58,989 bases of DNA, taken from assembly GCA_025201845.1 (NCBI GenBank), contig MU603982.1, positions 3,295-62,283 of the forward strand. The letters run 5' to 3'. The notes under the pieces were generated by a model. The model saw only the letters and a list, made by a program, of their open reading frames with translations, was not told the origin of the DNA and ran no database searches. Origin of the DNA: Martensiomyces pterosporus. Its lineage: Eukaryota > Kickxellomycota > Kickxellomycetes > Kickxellales > Kickxellaceae. The translations under genes were made by a program, and so were the position numbers. Position 1 is the first letter of the stretch. Each line of letters begins with the position of its first letter. Of this stretch, positions 28,670-36,511 are shown piece by piece.

Positions 28670-30160
28670 CTAGTAGGCGACCATGCTTGAAGGCAGAGGA
28701 GAGGTCTCTGGGTCGACCAGGATGCGGTTAAGCGAGCGGCGGATCATTTCGGCGCGGTGCGCCATGCTGTCAGCCGTGGACCGCTGACCAGGGGTCAGGA
28801 GCTCCACGTCGGTGTTTGACAGTGTGCGATGCACAAGCTCAGCAATGTCTCTGATATGTCTGGTCTGGACGTCAAAGTAGTCACGGAACGACGCCTTGTG
28901 CGAGGTCTGGACCGGGATCGAGTCGCGCAAATTGGCCCACTGGCGGTACCTGTACGCAAGGACCTGGTCGAGCGCTGCCATGTACTCAACAGACGACGCA
29001 GCACTGCCCAGCGCGTATCTCTGCACTCCCAGGCGCTGGGACTCCGCGTTGACATGCGCGAGGAACGCCTGGTAGCTGTCGGGCCGTAGGTTGTCGATGC
29101 CGTTGGAGCACGGGAGGGTGCCGCGCGGGCTCAGCTTCGAGAGCTGGAACAGATGGGTGCTCAGCGAGGCGATGGGGTTGCTTCCCTGGGCAACGCCAAA
29201 GTACTGGCGCGGAGAGGAGTCCAGCGAGCCTTCGTAGATGACGCCGCTGTTGAACATGGGCTGGTCCTTGCACCCGCTCAAGAAGGTGCGGAATGATGCG
29301 TACTCGCTTGTGTTTTTCAGCGTGCTTGACAAAATACCGTTGACTCTGGCCATGGCTTCGGTGTAGCTGCGCAGGGCCTTGTCGAATGCCTCGCGGTCGT
29401 TCTCGCTGACGCCGCGCAGAATCTCGGTTGCCGCGCGGACCATGTTGCCCGTGTGGTGTGCGGCTGCCACATGCCCGACAATGTAGCTGTTCTCGGTCTC
29501 GCAGCCCGAAAAGCGGCGGATGGGCTCAATGTTGTCTGCCGAGGCTGGGACTGAGGCGTCTTTGCGCCTGTAGTTGTAGAAAGTGAACGACATGGAGTGC
29601 TCCAAATACGGCCGAGCATTCAGGCGTGCAGCGATAGTCTCTAGGGGAACGGCGATGTTGGCGGGCAGAATGCGCCGTGCCAGGCCGTAGTTCTGTGTCA
29701 GGCGGTACTGGATATCGCAGGGCTCGAGAAGGTACGCGGACGCCAGGAACGTGTAGTCGCGGTAGAGGGCAGAGAGGATGCGGCTGTCGAAAATGAACCC
29801 GACGTCGTACATGGGCAGTTCGGTTTCTACGCGCTCGCCAAAGCGGCCGCTGTGCAGGAGGCCGTAGGTGCCGTCGCCCTTGTAGATGGGCATCTCGTGG
29901 AGCAGCTCTTCGAGCTTTTCAAAGTAGCTGGGCAGCACCGGAAGTGGGTCGTGGCGGGGCAGGAATCCGGAGGTCTCGGAGACTGTGAATTCGCTGTTGC
30001 TCTGGCTTGTGCTGGGCCATTTGCCCAAGAGGGACATGGCTGGTGCATCGACTGCGGCGGCGAGGTTCTGGGACCTGTTTTCGCTGAAGCAGCGCGTCTG
30101 CTGCTTAAGCAGATGCTGTGCGACAACGGAGGCTTTGGTCTTGTGTCTGGCCAAAATCAT
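28670..30160 (-). CDS. Indoleamine 2,3-dioxygenase-like protein, probable loss of haem ligand
   Basis: This 496-residue protein resembles the IDO/TDO haem dioxygenase superfamily. Recognisable segments include RRILPANIAVPLETIAARL followed by YNYRRKD (about 162-201; human IDO1 has a closely similar RKVLPRNIAVP segment), FRTFLSGCKDQP with Arg291 at the substrate-carboxylate position, and GVIYEG (about 306-311). An ungapped match of the helix around residues 392-410 to IDO1 puts Gln407 (YRYRQW) where IDO1 has its proximal haem histidine. If that alignment holds, it is unlikely to be an ordinary tryptophan dioxygenase. The first 30 residues (MILARHKTKASVVAQHL) are basic and amphipathic, like a mitochondrial presequence. 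PrnB-like relatives are an alternative family. A minus-strand TATA lies near 30280. Confidence 0.78.
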   Translation of the reverse strand: MILARHKTKASVVAQHLLKQQTRCFSENRSQNLAAAVDAPAMSLLGKWPSTSQSNSEFTVSETSGFLPRHDPLPVLPSYFEKLEELLHEMPIYKGDGTYGLLHSGRFGERVETELPMYDVGFIFDSRILSALYRDYTFLASAYLLEPCDIQYRLTQNYGLARRILPANIAVPLETIAARLNARPYLEHSMSFTFYNYRRKDASVPASADNIEPIRRFSGCETENSYIVGHVAAAHHTGNMVRAATEILRGVSENDREAFDKALRSYTEAMARVNGILSSTLKNTSEYASFRTFLSGCKDQPMFNSGVIYEGSLDSSPRQYFGVAQGSNPIASLSTHLFQLSKLSPRGTLPCSNGIDNLRPDSYQAFLAHVNAESQRLGVQRYALGSAASSVEYMAALDQVLAYRYRQWANLRDSIPVQTSHKASFRDYFDVQTRHIRDIAELVHRTLSNTDVELLTPGQRSTADSMAHRAEMIRRSLNRILVDPETSPLPSSMVAY

Positions 30161-30984
30161 GGTTGCGTCTAAATAGGATGCTGGCTGGTGGCTGCTGCGG
30201 TGAAGAGATTGGAGAGTGAGGAGAGATGGAGGTGAGTGGATCTGTTTGTACTGTTCGAGCTGGTTCTCAAATGTCCTTTATATGCCAGAGCAACCCCTAC
30301 GAGGCTGTCGCTGCCCTTTCTCGCTCTGCCAGAGCACCTCGCACGCTTGATGGTACTTGGTGCGTGCGGCAATTTCACCGAGCTATGAAAAAAAAAGATG
30401 CCAGCTGCTTGCATATTCTCGCAGTCACATTTGCTTGTCGGCAATAGGAGAATATTACACCAGGCTGCATGCGTGTAGCCGCTAGGGGAATTTGTCTCTT
30501 TCCCAGCTCATGTTTCTGCTGCAGCCGCCGGGCGGCAGGGAAAACTCTCCGCAGAGAGCAGCCCTCTACAGAGACATCAAAAATGCCCTGGGCAAAAGTC
30601 ATGTGCATGCCGTGAGAGGAGATGCAGGATGCCTCCCTCCATTCTTCGCTAGCTGGACAAGCGACATGCACAGTCCCACATAGCAGCAGCTGTGGATGTG
30701 GGGATTGCCTGCTGGGCATTCTGGCGGCGAAATGCCACTCCACAGACCAGCCAGCACACGCGCAAACCGCTAATCGATATTCGCCGCTCCCACCACATCC
30801 ACCCGTCTGCCCCGCTTCAGCCCTGAGCTGCTCATGTGATACCTGTTTTAATGCCGCAACATGCAGATTAGATTTGCTCTCCAGCAGCTGCTCCAGATGT
30901 GCTTTACTGTCTACAAGCAGTCCAAGGCAAGGGGTGTTAGAAACGGCGATGGAGAGATGCTGGGATCCATGGAGAATTGCTCTT
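30161..30984. other. Intergenic region upstream of IDO-like gene
   Basis: About 820 bp: the promoter of the IDO-like gene and the 3' flank of the release-factor-like gene, both on the minus strand. A TATA element is annotated separately. No further gene was recognised. Confidence 0.5.
30277..30284 (-). promoter_or_regulatory. TATA box of IDO-like gene
   Basis: CATATAAA(G) on the minus strand, about 120 bp before the ATG at 30160. Confidence 0.55.
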
Positions 30985-31605
30985 CTAGTCAGCCGCGCGG
31001 CCTTCGCCATCTCTGCTCTCGGCTTCGCTGGCGCCGCTTTCTTCGGCAGCCTCGACGCTGCCGTTGGCTTTTTGGTACTTCTTCTTGGCCCGCTGCCTCT
31101 GCTTGTGCTTTCTGGCCTGCAGCCTTTTGATCTTTTTGCCGGCCTTTGAGGAGTCGCCGTTGATCAACAGGTCGAGTTTTTCGCGTAGCCTCTTGTACGC
31201 GATTTTGCGGTTCTGCTGCAGATAGCGTGTGTCCTGGCAGATCACCATGGTGCCCGTGGGCTTGTGCAGAAGCTGCACGCAGCTGCTCGTCTTGTTCAGC
31301 TTCTGCCCGCCGTTGCCCCACCCCCGAACGTGCTTCTCCTCGATATCTTCGTCGTTTAGAACAATTGGCGCAGCCTGCTTCTTCTCCTTCTTCCCCTTAA
31401 CGACTGACGCTGGCTCTTCCTGATCCTCAGCGGCACTGGTCAAGTTTGCAGTGGCATCGGATGGAGTAGTTGCTGACATAGTGCCCGATGTCGAGGCAAA
31501 GCGCATCATTGAAGCTGCTGCTGCTGTTGCTGGTTTGGGCACGGTGACTGTTAGCCGATTGCCGCGGACGGGCAGCAAGAATGCTATCCTACTCAGCAGA
31601 CGCAT
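30985..31605 (-). CDS. Mitochondrial peptide chain release factor-like protein (GGQ domain, MTRFR/C12orf65 type)
   Basis: This 206-residue protein has a mitochondrial-type N-terminus (MRLLSRIAFLLPVRGNRL, basic and hydrophobic, then ASMMRFAS). It carries the class-I release factor GGQ motif at residues 99-101 (GWGNGGQKLNKTSSCVQL), followed by the conserved HKPTG and the QQNRKIAYKRLREKL segment. A Lys/Arg-rich C-terminal tail (about 155-185) resembles the ribosome-binding tail of MTRFR/ICT1-type factors. It lacks codon-recognition domains, so it probably rescues stalled mitochondrial ribosomes rather than reading stop codons. The start chosen is the ATG at 31605; the frame stays open upstream, but that extension looks non-coding and overlaps the gene to the right. 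Only 193 bp separate it from GPI12. Confidence 0.88.
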   Translation of the reverse strand: MRLLSRIAFLLPVRGNRLTVTVPKPATAAAASMMRFASTSGTMSATTPSDATANLTSAAEDQEEPASVVKGKKEKKQAAPIVLNDEDIEEKHVRGWGNGGQKLNKTSSCVQLLHKPTGTMVICQDTRYLQQNRKIAYKRLREKLDLLINGDSSKAGKKIKRLQARKHKQRQRAKKKYQKANGSVEAAEESGASEAESRDGEGRAAD

Positions 31606-31798
31606 TGTTACCTGTGGTCTGGCTCTACGAGATCTGATACAAATGAGAGGCACACAGGACAGCTGCACCCAGCAGGTGGTTGGGCGGCAGTTGCATTTAA
31701 AGCACTGGCGGGCCAGCCACTTGAATATGGAATGCAGGTCGCAAGCATGATCAGAATTTATTAATTTTTTTGGAGCGCCGAACACACACCTCAGTAGC

Positions 31799-32587
31799 CT
31801 AGTTGACCTTGGTGTACGTGTTGATAAACATGTAGCGCGAGAACGCCAGGTAGAGCTTCCGGAACCACACCATCTGGCTCTCGTGCATCTGCATAGCGCC
31901 CAAGCCCATGGCGTATCCCTGCAAGTCGGCCACAAACGCCTGGCTATCCGAGAACGCCCAGAACGTGCCCAGACTGAACAGCGTATCCAGGATGGAGCTA
32001 AACTTCCTCACCACGCTAACAGACTCCAGCGCATAAACATTAAGCGGGTGGAACTTGAACCTCTGGGACGTCAGCGCCATGTGCTTTACGCCCATATACG
32101 CCGCAATGTGGTTCGAATGTCCGCTAACGCCCTTTCCGTCGAACGTAAAGATGGCGTCCACATCCCCCGCAGCCGCCACTGCCTCCACCGTCCTGGCCAC
32201 CACTGCCACGTTCCACGCCTTATTGGGGTTGTCGGGAAGCAGGGGGTCGTCCACGATGATAACGCTGTCGGGGGTGAGGCCAAAGGTGACTGCCGATTTG
32301 ACCAATTCTCTTTTGCGCACGTCGCCATGGCCATCAAAGTCGCCCTTGGAGAGGCAGAGGAGGCTTACTGTTACGTCCTTGCGCTTGCTGAGATAGGAGA
32401 GGGTGGGCGAGAAGAACATGCACTCGTCATCGGGGTGCGCGGTCACGAAGAGCACGTGTTTCTGAGCCTTGCCTTGCTTGTCCTTGGGGAATATCTCGCG
32501 TTCGACCAGGCTGGGCCGCGCAAAGAGCACGCAGTACAAAACCGCGGAGAGCAGCAGCAGCGGAACGATAATGTGAAGCACAATCAT
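31799..32587 (-). CDS. GPI12: N-acetylglucosaminyl-phosphatidylinositol de-N-acetylase (GPI12/PIG-L)
   Basis: This 262-residue zinc-dependent deacetylase performs the second step of GPI-anchor synthesis on the ER membrane, removing acetate from GlcNAc-PI. An N-terminal hydrophobic anchor (MIVLHIIVPLLLLSAVLYCVLF) is followed by the hallmark AHPDDE motif (H51-E55). Next come LCLSKGDFDGHGDVRKREL and the second metal/catalytic segment FDGKGVSGHSNH. Its length matches human PIG-L and is somewhat shorter than the yeast protein. The ATG at 32587 is chosen because it places the membrane anchor at the N-terminus; the longer frame to 32881 would add a basic, low-complexity extension unlike the family. 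It is divergently transcribed from the kinase gene across 379 bp. Confidence 0.95.
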   Translation of the reverse strand: MIVLHIIVPLLLLSAVLYCVLFARPSLVEREIFPKDKQGKAQKHVLFVTAHPDDECMFFSPTLSYLSKRKDVTVSLLCLSKGDFDGHGDVRKRELVKSAVTFGLTPDSVIIVDDPLLPDNPNKAWNVAVVARTVEAVAAAGDVDAIFTFDGKGVSGHSNHIAAYMGVKHMALTSQRFKFHPLNVYALESVSVVRKFSSILDTLFSLGTFWAFSDSQAFVADLQGYAMGLGAMQMHESQMVWFRKLYLAFSRYMFINTYTKVN

Positions 32588-32966
32588 TGGTGAATTGAAG
32601 GCCAGCCTGCGTTTGCGGAGGAGAAAGGATAAGCAAAGAGGGAAGGGGCGGAAAAGAGCGCTTGCTGGGGACAAGGGCTGAAACGTGTGCTCCGACAAAA
32701 AGCCCATTTGGCGAGCAAGCCCACGCCTTTTCCATAGTGCAGCGGGAGCCGCGCGAGCATTGCTCAAGTCACGAGCCTGGCTGCGTCGCAAGGCGCACCA
32801 AGGGCAGGCCTGCTGGAAAGGCACAGCACAGCTTCCCTCAGCCGCGCCTTCCTTCCTTCCTTCTCTTCTCTTTCTCTGCATTTACCTGTATTTCTAACTT
32901 GCTGCGTGCCCCCTCTCTGCTACTCCTCGCACGTGCACTTGGCGCTTGTCTCGCTGGCTACTTACC
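32588..32966. promoter_or_regulatory. Bidirectional promoter region, GPI12 / kinase
   Basis: The 379 bp between the GPI12 and kinase start codons must hold both promoters. The kinase-proximal part (about 32845-32960) is pyrimidine-rich with TTCCTTCCTTCTC-type repeats. No clear TATA was seen. Confidence 0.5.
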
Positions 32967-34188
32967 ATGGTGTTCCACATAATTTCGCGGCACGTCGACG
33001 AGACACTCGAGAATGAGAACTGGTTTACGCTGAACAAGCGCATAAAGGCCGACCTTATCGTCCTATGCCAAGAAAGGGGTACGCCGCCAAAGAGACCTGC
33101 TGGCACCAGCAGCAGCAGCAGCAGCATGCACATGGCCAAGGTCCACAACTAACCACGCACGCATACGTGCCCCTCCACACATGCTTTCTTTTGTAGCGCT
33201 GCCTACGGATGGCTCAAAGTCGCAGCTCATCCACGAGCTGATGGAATGGAAGATTAAGGCGAAGCCGGTGCCCGTGCCGTCCAAACCACACCTAGAGCAG
33301 CTCAATACACGCGAGGCTATCCTGCTGTACAACTCCGACGGCAGAGGCAGCAGCGACTCCGCAGACTTTTCGGACGAGATACCCTCGGAGAAGCTGGTGC
33401 GCGGGGACAAGATCGGGTCGGGCGGGTTCAAGGACTGCTACAGAGGGGAGTACCAGGGCAATGCGGTGGCCATTGGCGTGGTGCGGATAACGGATTTCTC
33501 GTCGAGAGACTTTGATGAGATCCGACACGAGATCAGCGTTCTGAAGCAGCTGAGGCACGAGAACATCGTCAAGTTCATTGGCGTGAGCTCGGGTGTGGGC
33601 AACCAGCTGTCCATCGTCACCGAGCTGTGCGAGAACGGCGACTTGTATGACTTTATGCGCAAGATCCCAAAGCCATCGTTTGGGCAGCTGATGATGTTCA
33701 TGCATGACATTGCCCTGGGCGTGTCGTATTTGCACACACGCAGGCCCAGCGTCATCCATAGGGACCTGAAATCGATGAACGTGCTGATTTCGTCGGATAA
33801 CAGGGCAAAAATTAACGACTTTGGCCTGGCGCGAATCAGACCCAGGATGAATGCGACGGCGCATACGGCCTGCGGGACGCCCAACTGGCAGGCACCCGAG
33901 ATTTGGGCTCCCAGGCCGTCGTACACGGAGAAGGTGGATGTGTATGCGTGCGGCCTTATTTTCTGGGAGATTCTGCAGTGGGGCGTGGAGCCCTATCCGT
34001 ACCACGACATGAATCAGCATCAGCTGTACGCGCAGGTGCGCGACCATGGATTCCGCCCGTCCTTGTCGAGGCTGCAGAAATATCCGAGGGCCCTGCTGGC
34101 GCTTATTCAGAACATGTGGGCGCAGAAACCCAGCGACAGGCCTCCGATGACGCAGGTCGTGGAGAGACTCCTGGAGTACCTTTCATAA
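32967..34188 (+). CDS. Protein kinase with SAP-like N-terminus and WNK-like displaced lysine (one intron)
   Basis: Exons 32967-33078 and 33197-34188 give 367 residues. Splicing joins LIVLCQER to ALPTDGSKSQLI, reconstituting a SAP-like helix-turn-helix (about 28-56), which supports the intron. The kinase domain (about 100-365) is tyrosine-kinase-like in style: GSGGFKDCYRG loop, HRDLKSMN (D227), NDFGLAR (D245), GTPNWQAPE. The usual VAIK lysine is glycine (VAIG, G131), while a lysine sits in the glycine loop (GGFK, K116), the place used by WNK kinases. The helix-C glutamate (HEISVLKQL) is present. It is probably an active Ser/Thr kinase. From memory, other fungi have kinases with the same VAIG pattern; I cannot confirm that here. 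Substrates are unknown. Confidence 0.88.
33079..33196 (+). other. Spliceosomal intron in kinase gene (118 bp)
   Basis: Donor GTACGC at 33079, branch-site CTAAC at 33149-33153, pyrimidine-rich acceptor ending TTTTGTAG at 33196. The unspliced frame stops inside the intron. Removing it keeps the frame and restores a SAP-like motif across the junction. Confidence 0.9.
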
Positions 34189-35839
34189 GAAGCAACAATG
34201 GATGCAGCAGGCGGTATTCGCAGGCGGGGCACGGAGATCTACATGTGGCCTCAAGGCTATTTGCAGTCTATCTCTTTAATTTGTTCGTATCTGGCTGCTG
34301 CCTTATGTTCACTGGAAATACACGGCGTGTGCGCTGCCGTGTAGATTGCCCTGAAGATGCATTTATGCATCGCCGTCTGTTCCGGAACCGCCCGCCGCAA
34401 ATGACTCGGAGAGCGGGGCTGGGGCTTCACACACATGCCAGTGCTGGCTCTTTTTTTTACTAGCTGGAGTCTACTTTGTTTTATTAAGATGGGGAGGTCT
34501 ATTTTGACCCTAGTTGCCGCTTTGCAGCAACCATGTCTGCCTGCTGTCTGGCGGGGCGAGGAGCGGCGTGTATTGGGTGCTTTCTGGAGCCAGAGGTTCA
34601 ATGGATGCCTAAAAAGGAACAGGCATTGTTGCCCGTCAAGTCATCTGAGGCCCGCCGCCACCGTGCTTGGAGCTGGGAGGGGGCGCAAATAAGCTACGGC
34701 GTACAGGCAGACGTAGCATCCGCCTAGGCATAGGAGGGCCACGTCCGTCCTCCCTTGTAGGTGTGTATTACATCATGTTCCATGCAAGGTGAGTGTGGGG
34801 GGGGGGCTGAGCATGGCAAAAGCTGTTGGTAGAAGATGCGTGCCCCTAGCCCACAGCATGGCTGTTTCAAGGCGGAGGGGGAGAGTGAGAAAAAGAGCGA
34901 CGTCATAGAATCCTGCCACCCGCTGGTATCAGACAATGCGAGGCAGCCTCCACTACCACGATCACCACCTACGTATTCCTGTCGCAACACAGCATTGTGT
35001 GTGTGCGCGGTATATGAACAAAGTATGAGCAGCTCCTTTATAGCGGGACACGCAGAGTGCGCGATAGGGACTGATTCTGACAATTAGAACGCATGATTTA
35101 AAAAGCAGGCGCACGTCATGAATGAGGCAGTGACCACATGAATTCCACATACATGTCCAATTGCATCATTGGGCTGACATGAAATAAAGAGTGCCATAAA
35201 AAGGCGTGCCCTTTCGCTCATGCAGCCAGATGCCTTGCTGATGTTCAGGAGAACAGAAACGCCAGGTTTCAAGACACATTTCGCGCGCTGCTTGTTGGCT
35301 GCTTGAAAACCACACCGAGTGAAAGCTACAGAGGTGCATCGACAGGGTGCTCAGACACGCGCTTCTTGGCCCCTCCTCTCGACTTTGCCTAGGGATTCAT
35401 CTGAATAATTGCACACTCGAGGCATCATCCTATTCTTTTCATTTCGAAAGCTATACATTATCAGCTATTCCTATTATTATTGCTCTTGTTTTCTTCTTTT
35501 GCTTCGGCTCGCTTCCGCCGCCCGCTTTTCGCACACAAGTGGTAGCAGCAGCCTTTTGTCCCGGCATCCCTGTTATAATATCCATCCCTCCCCCCTCTGA
35601 AGTTTTTTTCTGGGTTGCTGCGCCCCTTCCACCTCTGCCAAAGAAACATATGCCACTGATTTTACACTCTATTTCACTTCTTTCTTGGAACCCTGTAAAT
35701 CACAGCCATCCCTTTCCGTTTTACTGCCCTTCCAACTTGCTACATATATCAGCCCACACGTATAGCACATATACATATACACATATATTTGGGGGTGTAC
35801 ACTAACCGTCCGCGCATAGCCCAGCAAATACTGTGCACC
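34189..35839. other. Intergenic region between kinase and zinc-finger genes
   Basis: About 1.65 kb without a supportable gene. It includes a G10 run at 34797-34806 and, before the zinc-finger ATG, an AT-rich stretch with repeated CATATA units (about 35742-35792). No tRNA or conserved frame was recognised. Confidence 0.5.
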
Positions 35840-36301
35840 ATGTCCAAGGTAAATGCAGGCCCTGCTGCCGCTGCTGCTGCCTCGTATCCTCCCGCCTCCT
35901 TGTCGCCCAAACGAGTCAGTTTCAGCAAGCACATAACCGAAATACCCACCACACCACAGCCACCCAAAGACGACAGCTCGAGTAGCGGCCACAAGAAAAC
36001 CAAGGCCAGGCAGCCGGGGTTTCAACCACCTACTTCATTTGCCGCAATGAAGGCGCTCGAGCACAAGCACAAGCACCGACCCAAAAGCAAACAAAACAAG
36101 ACGCCAAAGCCGCAAGAGGCACCCATTAGCGCACCCAAATCCACAAAGGAAAGCATTCTGGGCGACATGTCCAGGTTCACCCAGGAGTCCTACATATGTC
36201 CGTTCTGCGGCGTCCAGTCGCCAAAGTTCCTGGACCAGCTGCAGCACCTGAGCACCTCGCATCCGTGGTACAGCTTGGACATCCACGAAGGAATTAGATA
36301 A
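35840..36301 (+). CDS. Small C2H2 zinc-finger protein with RVSF motif
   Basis: This 153-residue hydrophilic protein is not a family I recognise. It starts MSKVNAGPA followed by an Ala run. Residues 25-28 are RVSF inside SPKRVSFSKH, a textbook protein phosphatase 1 docking sequence. The middle is Lys/His/Pro-rich (EHKHKHRPKSKQNK), which could act as a nuclear signal. The C-terminus holds one zinc finger with C120, C123, H136 and H141 (YICPFCGVQSPKF then LQHLSTSH). It ends shortly afterwards at GIR. The ATG at 35840 is preferred over the upstream GTG-initiated extension. It could be a PP1-targeting nuclear protein; this is inference from short motifs. It is convergent with the RING gene (210 bp apart). 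Confidence 0.75.
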   Translation: MSKVNAGPAAAAAASYPPASLSPKRVSFSKHITEIPTTPQPPKDDSSSSGHKKTKARQPGFQPPTSFAAMKALEHKHKHRPKSKQNKTPKPQEAPISAPKSTKESILGDMSRFTQESYICPFCGVQSPKFLDQLQHLSTSHPWYSLDIHEGIR

Positions 36302-36511
36302 ACAGAGGGAGAGAGCCGGGGCTCTCGCCTTTGTTTTCTAGCCTCCGCCTTCCTGGGCCATTGTAGTTTTAGTGAAATAATAGTAATAAACACTCAAATG
36401 TCCAAAACGGCCACACCATCTTGACATACCAAGAGGGGAGTATCCTCAAACACAAGCCGGGGAAACCGTGTCTGTTATGAATACATGAAAAAGGTAAAAG
36501 ACAAAGCCTGC

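Noticed and set aside
31606..31935. 110-residue N-terminal extension of the release-factor-like protein
   Set aside because: The extension reads through the 3' end of GPI12 on the same strand and is Cys/Trp/Arg-rich. The internal ATG at 31605 gives a good mitochondrial presequence.
32588..32881. 98-residue N-terminal extension of GPI12
   Set aside because: It would bury the membrane anchor and is a basic low-complexity sequence from the promoter region. The ATG at 32587 gives the family's normal length.
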